From: Microbacterium allomyrinae | GTDB taxonomy: Bacteria > Actinomycetota > Actinomycetes > Actinomycetales > Microbacteriaceae | DNA length: 64,000 bases | Assembly: GCF_020682705.1 (NCBI RefSeq) | Contig: NZ_JAGTTN010000003.1 | Coordinates: 248,001-312,000 of the forward strand | Direction of reading: 5' to 3' | Shown: piece after piece, positions 33,489 to 43,203 of the stretch | How the letters are laid out: each line of letters begins with the position of its first letter | Numbering within the stretch: the first letter of the stretch is position 1 | Program-made: the position numbers and the translations under genes | The notes under the pieces: model-generated | Databases searched by the model: none | Seen by the model: the letters and a program-made list of their open reading frames with translations, nothing else | What the model was told of the DNA's origin: nothing

Positions 33489-33517
33489 ACTCTAACGTTA
33501 TTGAGAATCGTTCTCAA
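33489..33517 (-). promoter_or_regulatory. znuA promoter with overlapping Zur box
   Basis: On the minus strand, TTGAGA (33517-33512) is a near-consensus -35, 17 bases later TAGAGT (33494-33489) is the -10, and the znuA ATG follows after seven bases, so the transcript is probably leaderless. The palindrome TTGAGAA-TCG-TTCTCAA (33501-33517) covers the -35 and most of the spacer and matches Fur/Zur-type boxes. Zinc-loaded Zur binding there would block polymerase. Confidence 0.9.
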
Positions 33518-33546
33518 ATCACCCGAGCGCCTCCGATGCCGGGCGT

Positions 33547-34944
33547 TCAATCGAGCAGGAGCGCGGGTTCCTCGAGGATCGAAGCGACATCGGCGATGAA
33601 TCGCGACATGCCGTCTCCGTCGATCACGCGATGATCGAACGAGCCCGCGACCGTCGTCACCCAGCGGGGTCGCACCTCGCCGTCGACGACCCACGGCTTC
33701 TGCCGGATCGTGCCGAGCGCGACGATGCCGGCCTCACCGGGATTGATGATCGGAGTGCCGGCGTCCATCCCGAACACGCCGATGTTCGTGATCGTGATGG
33801 TTCCGTGCTGCTGATCGGCGGGGGTCGTCTTGCCCTCTCGGGCGGCGACCGTCAGCCGCTCGAGGGCACGGGCGAGTTCGCGCATCGAGAGATCCTGCGC
33901 GTCCTTGATGTTGGGCACGAGGAGTCCGCGCGGCGTCGCCGCCGCGATGCCTAGGTTCACGTAGCGGCGCACGCGAATCTCGGCGCCGGTCTCGGCATCG
34001 ACCCACGCGGCGTTCACCATCGGCGTGCGGCGTGCCGCCCAGATGACGGCGCGAGCCATGATCAGCAACGGCGAGACCTTGATGTCGGCGAAGTCGGGAG
34101 AGGTCTTCAGCCGCTTGACGAGTTCCATCGTGCGGGACGCATCGACGTCGGTCCATACCGACACGTGCGGTGCGGTGTAGGCGCTGCGCACCATGCCGCT
34201 CGCGACGGCCTTGCGCACGCCCTTGACGGCGATCGTCTCTTCACGGCCTTCTGCATCGGGCGCGGGATTCACCGGCGTGAAGGTCCCCGCCCCGACTGAG
34301 CGCGAGGGCGCGGCCGGACCCGCCGATGCGGGAGCGGCGACCGGGATCGTCTCTTCGCGCACATCGCCCCACTCGGGCGTCTCGATGTTGCGGAAGACGC
34401 TCGCCTGCGAGGCGTGCTTCACCACGTCGTCGCGGGTGACCTCGCCGGCCGGCCCGCTGGGCGCGACGGCGGCGAGATCCACTCCGAGATCGCGGGCGAG
34501 CTTGCGGATCGGGGGCTTGGCGGCGACGCCGACGGATGCCGCGACCCGCTCGCCCGCCGTCACGGTGGGGGTGCGCCGCCGTGACTGCACCTGACCGCCG
34601 GTGCCGTAGCCCACCAGCACCGCACCCTCGCCCTCCGAAGCGGAGGAATCGGCAGGGGCGCCGTGCTCCGACTGGCCGACCGTCGCCGGCCCCGCGGCAT
34701 CCGCCTTCGATGCGATCGTGATGATCGGAGCGCCGACGTTCACCGTCGTGCCTTCGCCGACGAGGAGCTCGCCGACGGTGCCCGCGAACGGCGAGGGAAG
34801 CTCGACCAGCGACTTGGCGGTCTCGATCTCGACGAGCACGTCGTTCACGGCCACGGTGTCGCCCGGTGCGACGTGCCACGCAACGATCTCGGCCTCGGTG
34901 AGACCCTCGCCGACGTCGGGCAGAACAAAGGTCTGGGTGCTCAT
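33547..34944 (-). CDS. 2-oxoacid dehydrogenase E2 (dihydrolipoamide acyltransferase)
   Basis: A 465-residue E2 core. Residues 1-78 are a lipoyl domain with Lys44 in ETAKSLVEL; a linker of about 80 residues follows; the E1/E3-binding domain is near 140-175 ([20 protein letters not shown]); the catalytic domain ends with [14 protein letters not shown], where His and Asp catalyse acyl transfer. It forms the centre of a branched-chain 2-oxoacid or pyruvate dehydrogenase complex with the E1 genes upstream. AAAGGA precedes the ATG. No E3 gene is nearby. Confidence 0.93.
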   Translation of the reverse strand: MSTQTFVLPDVGEGLTEAEIVAWHVAPGDTVAVNDVLVEIETAKSLVELPSPFAGTVGELLVGEGTTVNVGAPIITIASKADAAGPATVGQSEHGAPADSSASEGEGAVLVGYGTGGQVQSRRRTPTVTAGERVAASVGVAAKPPIRKLARDLGVDLAAVAPSGPAGEVTRDDVVKHASQASVFRNIETPEWGDVREETIPVAAPASAGPAAPSRSVGAGTFTPVNPAPDAEGREETIAVKGVRKAVASGMVRSAYTAPHVSVWTDVDASRTMELVKRLKTSPDFADIKVSPLLIMARAVIWAARRTPMVNAAWVDAETGAEIRVRRYVNLGIAAATPRGLLVPNIKDAQDLSMRELARALERLTVAAREGKTTPADQQHGTITITNIGVFGMDAGTPIINPGEAGIVALGTIRQKPWVVDGEVRPRWVTTVAGSFDHRVIDGDGMSRFIADVASILEEPALLLD

Positions 34945-35058
34945 GCTGGGTCCTTTCGAGCCGCCACCTGATCGCGAGAGTACAGCCGGTCGCCGAGAGG
35001 GAGGGAGGATCCCCGGCTCTCGTCCATCAGTCGTTCTCTCGTGGGGAGGGCGTGGTCA

Positions 35059-36084
35059 TCAGTAGGCGAGGGACCGATCGACGGCCTCGAGGATGCGGTC
35101 GGCGTCGGGCAGGAAGACACCCTCGAGCTTGGCCGGCGGGAAGGGGGCATCGAAGCCCGATACCCGCAGAACCGGCGCCTCGAGGGCGTAGAACGCTCGC
35201 TCCATGACGGTGGCCGAGACCTCGGAACCGAGCGACGTGAAGCCGGGGGCCTCTTGTGCGTAGACCATGCGCCCGGTGCGGCGCACGGAATCGAGGATCG
35301 GACCGTAGTCGATGGGCGACAGCGATCGCAGGTCGATGACCTCGCAGCTGGTCCCCTCGGACTCGGCGAGCGCGGCCGCCTGAAGCAGTGTCGTCACCAT
35401 GGCGCCGTGTCCGACGAGCGTGACGTCGGTACCGCGGCGCACCACGCGTGACGTATGCAGCGGCAGGGCGCGCGCCGACGTGTCGACTTCGCCCTTCTGC
35501 CAGTACTTTGCCTTCGGCTCGAGGAAGATGACCGGGTCGGGCGAGGCGATCGCATCCTGGATCATCCAGTACCCGTCGTTCGCCGTGGAAGGGCTCACGA
35601 CCCGCAGGCCCGGCGTGTGGGTGAAATACGCTTCGGGGCTCTCCTGGTGGTGCTCGATCGCTCCGATGTGCCCGCCGTACGGGATCCGGATGACCACGGG
35701 CATCTGCAGCGCGCCCTCGTGACGGTTCGTCATCTTCGCGAGCTGCGAGGTGATCTGGTCGAACCCGGGAAAGACGAAGCCGTCGAACTGGATCTCGACG
35801 ACCGGCCGGAAGCCCGCCATCGCCAGGCCGATCGCGGTGCCCACGAGCCCCGACTCGGCGAGCGGCGTATCGAGCACGCGACGTTCGCCGAATTCGGCCT
35901 GCAGGCCCTCGGTGACGCGGAATACGCCGCCGAGCTTGCCGATGTCCTCACCCATGAGCAGGACGCGGTCGCTACCGGCCAGTGCCGCGCGCATGCCCGC
36001 GTTGATGGCGCGGCTGAGCGGCATGGTGGTCACCGCAGGGGGCGCCTCGACCCCCGGCTGCTGGTCCTGTCGGAGCACGGTCAC
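35059..36084 (-). CDS. 2-oxoacid dehydrogenase E1 beta subunit
   Basis: A 341-residue TPP-enzyme beta subunit with MGEDIGKLGGVFRVTEGL near the N-terminus, the conserved FDGFVFPGFDQITSQ and RIPYGGHIGAIEHHQESPE motifs, and a C-terminal transketolase-type domain (VTLVGHGAMVTTLLQAA). The GTG at 36084 overlaps the E1 alpha stop (GTGA), so the subunits are made together. With E1 alpha it decarboxylates a 2-oxoacid and acylates the E2 lipoyl group. Confidence 0.94.
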   Translation of the reverse strand: MTVLRQDQQPGVEAPPAVTTMPLSRAINAGMRAALAGSDRVLLMGEDIGKLGGVFRVTEGLQAEFGERRVLDTPLAESGLVGTAIGLAMAGFRPVVEIQFDGFVFPGFDQITSQLAKMTNRHEGALQMPVVIRIPYGGHIGAIEHHQESPEAYFTHTPGLRVVSPSTANDGYWMIQDAIASPDPVIFLEPKAKYWQKGEVDTSARALPLHTSRVVRRGTDVTLVGHGAMVTTLLQAAALAESEGTSCEVIDLRSLSPIDYGPILDSVRRTGRMVYAQEAPGFTSLGSEVSATVMERAFYALEAPVLRVSGFDAPFPPAKLEGVFLPDADRILEAVDRSLAY

Positions 36085-37247
36085 GATGCGCCTCCTTCGA
36101 ACGTTGCCTCGTAGTCGCTCAGCCACCGCTGCTGCTCCTGCATGAGCGGATGCGGCTCCGAGTAGACGTGCGAGAAGATCGTGTCGCGCTCGAGGCCGCC
36201 GAGCGCGTTGGTGCGGACGCGGATGTCGTCGGCGAGCGCCTCGGATTCGGCATCCACGTCTGCGAAGAACGCGTCGGACGCGCCACGGCCGAGGAGGTAC
36301 GTCTTCATGCGGGCGATCGGGTCGCGACGAAGCCACGACTCCTCTTCGACCGATGTGCGGTACTTGGTGGGGTCGTCGCTCGTGGTGTGCGCGCCGAGCC
36401 GATACGTCAGCGCCTCGATCGCACGGGGGCCCTTGCCCGCCCGGGCCTCGTCGAGAGCAGTCCGGGTGACCGCCCAGCTGGCGAGCACGTCGTTGCCGTC
36501 CACGGGGATGCTCGGCATGCCGTAACCGGCGCCGCGCTGGTACAGCGGCGACCGGGACTGGGTCGCGACCGGCACCGAGATGGCCCACTGATTGTTCTGC
36601 AGGAAGAAGACCTCGGGGGTGGCGTAGCTCGCGGCGAACACCATCGCCTCGTGAACGTCGCCCTGGCTCGATGCGCCGTCGCCGTAGTAGACGATGACCG
36701 CCTCGTCGCGCTCCGGGTCGCCCGTGCCGCAGCGCCCGTCGAAGACGAGTCCCATGCCGAGGCCGGTCGCGTGCAGCGTCTGGGCGCCGAGCACGAGCGT
36801 ATAGATGTGGGTGTTGCCGTTCTTCGGATCGAACGGGTTCCAGCCGCCGTGCGTGAGCCCGCGCATGAGCCGGATGATGTCGATCGGGTCGACGCCGCGG
36901 ATCTTGGTCACGACGTGCTCGCGATACGAGGGGAACACGTGGTCCTGCGTGCGCGCCGCGCGGATGGACCCGACCTGAGCGGCCTCCTGCCCGTAGCTCG
37001 GCGGCCACAGGGCGAGCTGGCCCTGACGCTGCAGGTTGGTGGCCTGCACGTCGAACGCGCGGATCACGGCCATGTCGCGATAGAAGCCCTCGAGGTCGGC
37101 ATCGGCGAGTCCGTCGATGAGCGCGAGGTAGGGCTCGGCTGCGGGAGTCGGCGCGAGAGTGCCGTCCGCGTCGAGGATGCGGACGAGTGCGGGGTCTTCG
37201 GAGAGAGCCGCGTTGCCGGGCGTCACCGAGTCTTCAGGCAGGGTCAC
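36081..37247 (-). CDS. 2-oxoacid dehydrogenase E1 alpha subunit
   Basis: A 388-residue TPP-binding alpha subunit. The TPP motif GDG (189-191) to NN (218-219) is complete, and SYGQEAAQVG and the phosphorylation-loop region YRLGAHTTSDDPTKYR are present. The separate alpha/beta E1 and the wording of the motifs favour a branched-chain or broad 2-oxoacid complex over the single-chain AceE common in actinobacteria. It starts with GTG four bases after the HisC-like stop; TAGCGT (37254-37259) lies six bases upstream, so a separate leaderless promoter is possible. Confidence 0.93.
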   Translation of the reverse strand: MTLPEDSVTPGNAALSEDPALVRILDADGTLAPTPAAEPYLALIDGLADADLEGFYRDMAVIRAFDVQATNLQRQGQLALWPPSYGQEAAQVGSIRAARTQDHVFPSYREHVVTKIRGVDPIDIIRLMRGLTHGGWNPFDPKNGNTHIYTLVLGAQTLHATGLGMGLVFDGRCGTGDPERDEAVIVYYGDGASSQGDVHEAMVFAASYATPEVFFLQNNQWAISVPVATQSRSPLYQRGAGYGMPSIPVDGNDVLASWAVTRTALDEARAGKGPRAIEALTYRLGAHTTSDDPTKYRTSVEEESWLRRDPIARMKTYLLGRGASDAFFADVDAESEALADDIRVRTNALGGLERDTIFSHVYSEPHPLMQEQQRWLSDYEATFEGGAS

Positions 37248-37251
37248 CGTT

Positions 37252-38364
37252 CTACGCTAGCCCTCGGCCGGAATGGCCCTCTGGGAGGCCCCTCACAACG
37301 GATTCTGCAATCCGTAGGACCTTCTCGACAGATTCTTCTTCTCCGACCGAGATGCGGATGCCGTCGCCGGCGAACGGGCGGACGATCAGACCGGCCGCGT
37401 CGAACGCCTCCGCCAGTGCGAGCGTCTCATCACCGGCGGGCAGCCACACGAAGTTGCCCTGAGCATCGGGTACGCGCCAGCCTGCATCGCGCAGAGCGGC
37501 GGCGAGCCGGTCCCGGCGCTCGGAGATCACACCGACATGCGCGATCAGCTCGTCCTCGACGTCGAGGCTCGCCAGCGCCGCCTCCTCGGCGAGCGCGGTC
37601 ACCGACAGCGGGATCGCGGTGCTGCGCGCGGCATCGAGGATCCGCGGGTGGCCGACGGCGTAGCCGACGCGGAGTCCGGCCAGTCCGTACGCCTTGGAGA
37701 AGGTCCGCAGCACCACGACGTTCGCGTGCCCGGTGCCGCCGAGGGTGCGCAGGCCGTCGACCGCATCGGCGGCGGTGACGAATTCGGCGTACGCCTCGTC
37801 GAGGATGACCAGGACGTCGGCCGGAACCCGCGCGATGAAGGCATCGAACTCGGGCTGGGTGACCACCGGTCCGGTCGGATTGTTGGGGCTGCACACGATG
37901 ATCGCGCGGGTGCGGTCGGTGACCGCGGCTGCCATGGCGGGCAGGTCGTGCCGCGCGTCGTCGGTGAGCGGCACGAGCACGGCGGTCGCACCCGCGAGCG
38001 TCGCCAGCCACGGGTATGCCTCGAAGGAGCGCCACGCGAAGATCACCTCGTCGCCCGGGCCGGAGGTCGCCTGCACGAGCTGCGCCAGGATCGAGACGCT
38101 CCCGGCGCCGATGTGCACGGCGTCTGCGGTGACTCCGAACCGCTCGGCGAGGCGTTCGCGGAGGCGGGCGGCCGAGGCATCGGGGTATCTGTTGAGGGCC
38201 GTCGCGGCCCGCACGCGTTCGAGCACTCCGGGAAGGGGATCGAAGGGGTTCTCGTTGCTGGACAGCTTGAACGCCTCGGCGCCGGCCTGCTTGCCCTGCT
38301 TGTACGGGGGCAGCGCGGCGACCTCGGGGCGCACGCGGACGGGGATCTCGGGTGCGTCGGTCAC
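37252..38364 (-). CDS. HisC-like aminotransferase
   Basis: A 370-residue class I/II aminotransferase of the histidinol-phosphate/aromatic group. NENP (38-41 region), SPNNPTGP (159-166) and the PLP-lysine motif [15 protein letters not shown] (Lys224) are present. It could serve histidine synthesis or, as for PatA/Pat-type actinobacterial enzymes, aromatic or branched-chain amino acids; being directly upstream of a 2-oxoacid dehydrogenase suits deamination of an amino acid to its 2-oxoacid. GTG at 38364 is chosen since TAGACT (38372-38377) ends seven bases before it; GTG at 38370 is the alternative. Confidence 0.9.
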   Translation of the reverse strand: MTDAPEIPVRVRPEVAALPPYKQGKQAGAEAFKLSSNENPFDPLPGVLERVRAATALNRYPDASAARLRERLAERFGVTADAVHIGAGSVSILAQLVQATSGPGDEVIFAWRSFEAYPWLATLAGATAVLVPLTDDARHDLPAMAAAVTDRTRAIIVCSPNNPTGPVVTQPEFDAFIARVPADVLVILDEAYAEFVTAADAVDGLRTLGGTGHANVVVLRTFSKAYGLAGLRVGYAVGHPRILDAARSTAIPLSVTALAEEAALASLDVEDELIAHVGVISERRDRLAAALRDAGWRVPDAQGNFVWLPAGDETLALAEAFDAAGLIVRPFAGDGIRISVGEEESVEKVLRIAESVVRGLPEGHSGRGLA

Positions 38365-38446
38365 GCTCACGAGTCTACGAGCGGGACGGATGCCGCGCCC
38401 CGCGCAGCTTCCCAGCCGTCGGGACCGCGTGCCAGACTGACGCACT

Positions 38447-38839
38447 ATGCGCTTCCTCATCCGAGTCGTCGTCAATGCGTTCGCGATCTGGGTCGTGACG
38501 CTCATTCCCGCTCTGCAGGTCTCGGTCATCGCATTCCCACCGGGCGAGACGCTGCAGCTGGTGCTGACGCTGCTGCTCGTCGCGGTGATCTTCGCACTGG
38601 TGAACACCATCATCGGCACCGTCATCAAGGTGCTCGCGTTCCCGCTGTACATCCTGACGCTCGGGCTCATCGGCCTTCTCATCAACGCGTTCCTGCTGTG
38701 GCTGACCGCGTGGCTCACGCACTGGTGGAACTGGGGCCTGCGTGTCGAGGACTTCTGGTGGGGACTGGTCGCCGCGATCATCATCTCGTTGATCAACTGG
38801 GTGTTCGGGATCATCCTGCGCCCCCGCCCGAAGGACTGA
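38447..38839 (+). CDS. four-TM membrane protein (PF04020 type)
   Basis: A 130-residue protein with four hydrophobic helices and the pattern of PF04020 (NAFAIWVV...[34 protein letters not shown]). The family carries a phage-holin-like name but is a common housekeeping membrane protein with no proven role. It is divergent from the HisC-like gene and its 3' end overlaps the convergent hydrolase gene by 29 bases. A CAGACT hexamer lies eight bases upstream of the ATG. Confidence 0.85.
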   Translation: MRFLIRVVVNAFAIWVVTLIPALQVSVIAFPPGETLQLVLTLLLVAVIFALVNTIIGTVIKVLAFPLYILTLGLIGLLINAFLLWLTAWLTHWWNWGLRVEDFWWGLVAAIIISLINWVFGIILRPRPKD

Positions 38840-40274
38840 CGACTCCGTCCGTCCGCCTCGCGGAGTACTCCGTCACCTCGACCGATTCAGCACTCGCGAG
38901 TTGGTCGAAGACGCCGCGCAGCTCGTCGACGCGGGGGTCCGGCGACGCGTCCACGAGTGCCGCCGTCTCGGCGTACGCCGCCATCTGGTGTCCGGGAACG
39001 GCGATGTCGTCCACTCCGGTCGCGGTGTCGGCGACGCGTTCGACCACGATGCTGCCCGGCGCGCCGACCGCGGCGACATGGCCGCCACCCGCGAGCGCGG
39101 CGACAGGGTCGTCGGTGTGCCGGAGCGTCACACTCAGGGTGCCCGCGCCGACCTCGGCCGAGACGGGTGACCCGATCGAGACCAGCGTGCGGGTGTCGTA
39201 CTCGCTCTCGAGCGCCAGGTGCGCGCCGATCATCGCCCCCTGCGAATAGCCGAATATGTACAAGGGGTCGCCGGGCCGCGCCCCGGCGTCGACGAGTGCA
39301 CGCTCGGTGGCGGCGTACGACTCCGACCGCTGCCCGGTGTACAGCTCGATGTTGGACTTGTTGTCCCACGGGTCGTCGCCGCCGATCGCCGCGGTCTGCA
39401 TGCCCGCGATGTAGACCGCGAACTGTCGAGTGCCATCGGGCATCGCGTAGCGCTCGACGCGTACGCGGGATTCACCTGCCCCGGGGATCCGCTGAGTCGC
39501 GCCGGCAAGGCTTGCCGGCGCACCCGACGTCGGAGCCGGCGGCACCGCGGTGAGTGTCACGGGGCCTGGCGCCCCAGTGAGCTTCGCGTCGCGCGCGAGG
39601 CGACCCGAACCGGCGATCCCCAATCCGGCGGCGGTGCCGAGCGTGAACAGACCCGCGCCCGCGCCGACGACGGTCGCCGCGGGGTCGCCGAACTCACCGC
39701 CGATCGCGACCCCTGTCTCGGTGGCCTGCCGCACCAGTTCGGACGGCCACATCACGGCGCGATCCCACTCGGCGCCCAGCGCCTTCGACCACGCATCGGG
39801 ATAGGTCTCGCGCAGCGAGTCCATCTGCGCGTCGAGGACGGCCGTCTTCGCGACGTCGCCCGCGAAAGTGGCCGCGCGGCGCTCGACGTCGAGCTCGACC
39901 AGCTCGTACACGGCCGCCGCCTCCTGCAGCGCGAACGTGATCCGCTCCGCCTCACGCCGCACCTCGAGCAGGTGCGTCCAGAGCGTCTGCGCGCTCGTCT
40001 TCGCCTCCCAGGCGCGGTCGCCGATCCACCACAGCATGTTGTTCAGCGAACCGAGCCGCTCACCGATCGAGTCCAGGTCGATCTTCGCCTGGACGAAGCG
40101 GCCGGCGGTGTGCCGCAGCGTCTCGGTGTCGACCGAGACGGCCCCACCGCCTCGGATCTCGAGCCCCGAATCGGTGCGCGGCCAGACCTCGGGAAGCCGG
40201 CCGATCAGGCTCCAGTCCGGGTCGAGGTCGACCTTCGGTCGTCCGTCGTCGAGGCCGGGTCCGTCGGAGCTCAT
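38811..40274 (-). CDS. helical-domain / alpha-beta hydrolase fusion, partner of WXG100-like protein
   Basis: A 487-residue protein. Residues about 50-135 are helical with Trp-rich stretches ([15 protein letters not shown]), resembling ESX-type helical domains; a Gly/Ala-rich segment at 205-235 could be membrane-associated. The C-terminal part (about 280-480) is a small alpha/beta hydrolase with GYSQGA (Ser344), as in cutinase/PE-PPE-type serine hydrolases, and HTDDPVAAL and VPGHQM for Asp and His. Its ATG overlaps the stop of the WXG100-like gene. An exported or surface esterase is the best guess; no other type VII genes are in the window. Confidence 0.75.
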   Translation of the reverse strand: MSSDGPGLDDGRPKVDLDPDWSLIGRLPEVWPRTDSGLEIRGGGAVSVDTETLRHTAGRFVQAKIDLDSIGERLGSLNNMLWWIGDRAWEAKTSAQTLWTHLLEVRREAERITFALQEAAAVYELVELDVERRAATFAGDVAKTAVLDAQMDSLRETYPDAWSKALGAEWDRAVMWPSELVRQATETGVAIGGEFGDPAATVVGAGAGLFTLGTAAGLGIAGSGRLARDAKLTGAPGPVTLTAVPPAPTSGAPASLAGATQRIPGAGESRVRVERYAMPDGTRQFAVYIAGMQTAAIGGDDPWDNKSNIELYTGQRSESYAATERALVDAGARPGDPLYIFGYSQGAMIGAHLALESEYDTRTLVSIGSPVSAEVGAGTLSVTLRHTDDPVAALAGGGHVAAVGAPGSIVVERVADTATGVDDIAVPGHQMAAYAETAALVDASPDPRVDELRGVFDQLASAESVEVTEYSARRTDGVVSPSGGGAG

Positions 40275-40579
40275 CGCCGCGCCGCCGGTGCGAAGAGCTG
40301 AAGATCCGGTGCGGCCTCCTGCAGCGCGACGCGGTCGCGGGCTCGTGCGGCGTCGAGGCGCGCCGTCTCGGCGAGGCACAGCAGGCTCGAGACGGCGCCC
40401 GCCCAGGCATCGGCCTTCTCGTGATAGGCGGTTGCGGCCTTGGCCTGCCAGTCGGTCGCGGCGGACAGCCCGCGCGCGTTGGTCACGGCATCTGCGATGC
40501 GGTCGCCGATGACGGCGAGCTCGCGCGCGACGATGGCGAGCTCCTGGGCAGGGGATGTGGTGGGGGTCGGGTCGAACAC
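40271..40579 (-). CDS. WXG100-like small helical protein
   Basis: A 102-residue, almost entirely helical protein with two predicted helices around a turn at DWQAKAATAYHEKADAW (Trp44). The WXG position reads WQA, so it is a variant. WXG100 proteins form helical hairpins, dimerise, and are often secreted by type VII systems with partner proteins encoded next to them. The ATGA overlap with the downstream hydrolase supports such a pair. Starts with GTG; no clear ribosome binding site. Confidence 0.65.
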   Translation of the reverse strand: MFDPTPTTSPAQELAIVARELAVIGDRIADAVTNARGLSAATDWQAKAATAYHEKADAWAGAVSSLLCLAETARLDAARARDRVALQEAAPDLQLFAPAARR

Positions 40580-40699
40580 CCGTCCATGCTCATCCGCCGC
40601 ACCGCCGACCAGAGCTCCCTCTCCGCGTTCTGTGCACGAACCCGGAGAAGGGCGTCCTGGGGAGGAGTGCGCGCGCTCAGAAGAGCCCGCGGCACTGCC

Positions 40700-42280
40700 T
40701 CACCGCACGGCGATCCAGGCTGTCGTGTCGGGAGGCAGTAGGCCCTCCTCGAGCGGCGCGGAGGAGAACAGCACCGTGCCGTCCGGCAGCCGGGCGGCAG
40801 CGTCGCCCATGGCGATCGCGACGCAGACGCCTTCATCACGGCGGACCAGGAGGAGCCCCGTCCCGTCGTCGAAGCTCCACACCGCACCTTCATCGGGGCT
40901 GAATGCACCCGATGAAACGAGTTCGCGGCGGACCTGTGCCGCGCGACGGAAGAGCGCGAGCGTGGATGCTGCGTCCGCGGATTGCCGCGACACCGCGAAT
41001 TCTCCCCAGCCGGGAGGAATCGGCAGCCAGGGGCGTTCCGCGCCCGCGGGAGAGAAGCCGTGGTTGTCGGCCACGAAGTCGATCCACGGGAGCGGGATGC
41101 GCGCCCCGTCCCGACTCACCCCGCCGTGCGTCCACATCGGGTCGGCGCGCTCCTCGACGGGTACGTCGATCTCGGGCAGCCCTAGTTCCTGCCCCTGATA
41201 GACGTAGACCGCCCCGGGCAGACCGAGCAGCGCGACGATGGCGGCCCGCGCTCGCTCACGGCCACGCCCGCCCCCGCCGAAGCGGGTCACGGTGCGCACG
41301 ATGTCGTGGTTCTCGAGCGCCCAGCTCGGGGCCGCGCCGACGCGGCGGCGCACCGCCTCGAGCCGGTTCCCGACCGAACACCACTCCGCCGGCTCCCAGC
41401 CGAGGCGCGCGAAGGCGAACGCGAAGGTCTGGTGGAGTTCATCGGGACGCGTGTAGAGCGCCGCGAGTTCCGGCTCGAGGTTCACCTCACCCAGCAGCAG
41501 CCGGGGCGGAGAGTATTCCTCGGCCACCGCACGCCACACCCGGTACACGTCATGCACGGCGACCTGGTTCATGGCCAGCGGGTTCGAGCGCAGGCCGTCG
41601 ATCACGATCGGCACCGAAACAGAGTCGGGCAGGCCCTCCGCCTTGAAGAGGCCATGGGCGACGTCGATGCGGATGCCGTCGACGCCGCGGTCGAACCAGA
41701 ACCGGATGACGCCGTCGAAGTAGTCCGCCACGGCCGGATTCTCCCAGTTCCAGTCCGGTTGACCGGGTGAGAACAGGTGCAGGTACCAGTCGGCGTCTTC
41801 CGACGACTGGGCGTCGACGCGGTGCCAAGCGGGACCCCCGAACACACTGACCCAGTTGTTGGGCGGGTCCTCGTCGGAGCCCCCCCGCCCGGGCCGGAAG
41901 TGGAACATCGCTCGCTCCGGCGAGCCCGGCCCGGCGGCCACAGCGGCCTCGAACAGCGGATTCTCGATCGAGGTGTGGTTCGGCACGATGTCGACGAGCA
42001 CTTTCAGCCCCCGCGCGTGGGCCGCTTCGAGGAGTTCGTCGAAGTCGGCGATCGTTCCGAACAACGGATCGACATCGCAGTAGTCGCTGATGTCGTAGCC
42101 CTGATCGACCTGCGGTGATCGCTGGAACGGCGTCAGCCAGATCCCCTCGACGCCGAGCGAGTCGATATAGGGAATCTTCTCGATGATTCCGCGCAGGTCC
42201 CCCACGCCGTCCCCGTTCGAGTCGGCGAACGACCGCGGATAGACCTCGTAGATGACGGCCGTCTCCCACCAGTCGCTCAC
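40700..42280 (-). CDS. GH13 alpha-glucosidase
   Basis: A 526-residue glycoside hydrolase family 13 enzyme that would cut alpha-1,4 or alpha-1,1/1,6 glucosides in the cytosol. The barrel motifs are complete: DIVPNHTS (97-104), nucleophile Asp206 in GIRIDVAHG, acid/base Glu265 in LLLGEVNLE, and Asp326 in ENHDIVRT. The N-terminal YEVYPRSFADSNGDGVGDLRGI is typical of oligo-1,6-glucosidase/alpha-glucosidase types. Its start overlaps the upstream permease stop (ATGA), so it degrades the imported sugar. It ends the operon. Confidence 0.94.
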   Translation of the reverse strand: MSDWWETAVIYEVYPRSFADSNGDGVGDLRGIIEKIPYIDSLGVEGIWLTPFQRSPQVDQGYDISDYCDVDPLFGTIADFDELLEAAHARGLKVLVDIVPNHTSIENPLFEAAVAAGPGSPERAMFHFRPGRGGSDEDPPNNWVSVFGGPAWHRVDAQSSEDADWYLHLFSPGQPDWNWENPAVADYFDGVIRFWFDRGVDGIRIDVAHGLFKAEGLPDSVSVPIVIDGLRSNPLAMNQVAVHDVYRVWRAVAEEYSPPRLLLGEVNLEPELAALYTRPDELHQTFAFAFARLGWEPAEWCSVGNRLEAVRRRVGAAPSWALENHDIVRTVTRFGGGGRGRERARAAIVALLGLPGAVYVYQGQELGLPEIDVPVEERADPMWTHGGVSRDGARIPLPWIDFVADNHGFSPAGAERPWLPIPPGWGEFAVSRQSADAASTLALFRRAAQVRRELVSSGAFSPDEGAVWSFDDGTGLLLVRRDEGVCVAIAMGDAAARLPDGTVLFSSAPLEEGLLPPDTTAWIAVR

Positions 42281-43203
42281 TTCGTCGCCCCCGAGGTGAG
42301 GCCGTCGACGATACGGCGTTGGAAGAGGAGCACCATGATCATGAGCGGAATCGTGACGACCACGCCCGCAGCCATCTGCGCGCCGAACGGCGCCTGGAAA
42401 TCACTGGCGCCGGTGAACTTCGAGATGGCGACGGTCGCCGTCTGGATCGCGGGGTCGTTGGCCATGGAGAGCGCGATGATGAACTCGTTCCAGCTATGGA
42501 TGAAGGTGAGGATCGCGGTCGTGAAGACTCCCGGCGCCGCGAGCGGCAGCAGGATCTTCGTGAAGGCCTGCCACTTCGTGCATCCGTCGATCATCGCCGC
42601 CTGCTCGAGATCGTGCGGGAGCTGCTTCATGAAGGTCGTCAAGTTCCACACGGCGAGGGGAATGGCGAAGGAGAGACTGGGCACGATCATCGCCTGGTAG
42701 GTGTTGATCCAGCCGATATCGGTGAACAGCCGCAGGAGCGGAACGACCACGGCGATGCCGGGGAACATCGATGTCGCGATGACGACGGCGAGGATGGCGG
42801 ACTTGAAGGGGAAGTTCAGCCTGGCGATCGCATAGGCGGCGAAGATGCCGAACACGAGAGCGAAGATCGTTGTGATCCCCGCCACGATGAGGCTGTTCAG
42901 CAGCGCCTGCCCGAAGTTGTTCGACGAGTCGAACACCTGGACGTAGCTCTCGATGGACCAGGTGGTCGGCAGCGGCGTCGTCTCGAAGATGTCGTTCGTC
43001 GTGCGCAGGCTCGAGACGATCATCCAGAAGAACGGTGCGAGGCAGTACACCGCCACGATCGCGATGCCGATCCAGCGTGTCGCCGCCAGCATGATGGCGC
43101 TGGGGCGCTGGGCCGGTCGTCGTCGCTGCGTGTCGCGCCGGCCGCGTTCGCGCCGAGTGTCTTCGTGCGGGGCGAGAGCGCCTCTTTCCGCGATGGCGGT
43201 CAT
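42277..43203 (-). CDS. sugar ABC transporter permease (MalG-like)
   Basis: A 308-residue permease with six helices and the EAA loop EQAAMIDGCTKWQAFTKILLPLAAPG that contacts the ATPase. It belongs to the carbohydrate uptake family 1. Both ends overlap neighbours by four bases. An ATPase gene is missing from the operon; such systems usually share one MsiK-type ATPase encoded elsewhere. Confidence 0.94.
   Translation of the reverse strand: MTAIAERGALAPHEDTRRERGRRDTQRRRPAQRPSAIMLAATRWIGIAIVAVYCLAPFFWMIVSSLRTTNDIFETTPLPTTWSIESYVQVFDSSNNFGQALLNSLIVAGITTIFALVFGIFAAYAIARLNFPFKSAILAVVIATSMFPGIAVVVPLLRLFTDIGWINTYQAMIVPSLSFAIPLAVWNLTTFMKQLPHDLEQAAMIDGCTKWQAFTKILLPLAAPGVFTTAILTFIHSWNEFIIALSMANDPAIQTATVAISKFTGASDFQAPFGAQMAAGVVVTIPLMIMVLLFQRRIVDGLTSGATK

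Noticed and set aside
37254..37259. Separate promoter for E1 alpha
   Set aside because: TAGCGT fits the leaderless pattern but lies across the HisC-like stop codon, and the genes are only four bases apart; it could be chance, so I did not list it as a feature.
38447..38839. Prophage remnant, from the holin-like name of PF04020
   Set aside because: No integrase, capsid, lysin or att site nearby; the family is chromosomal in most bacteria.
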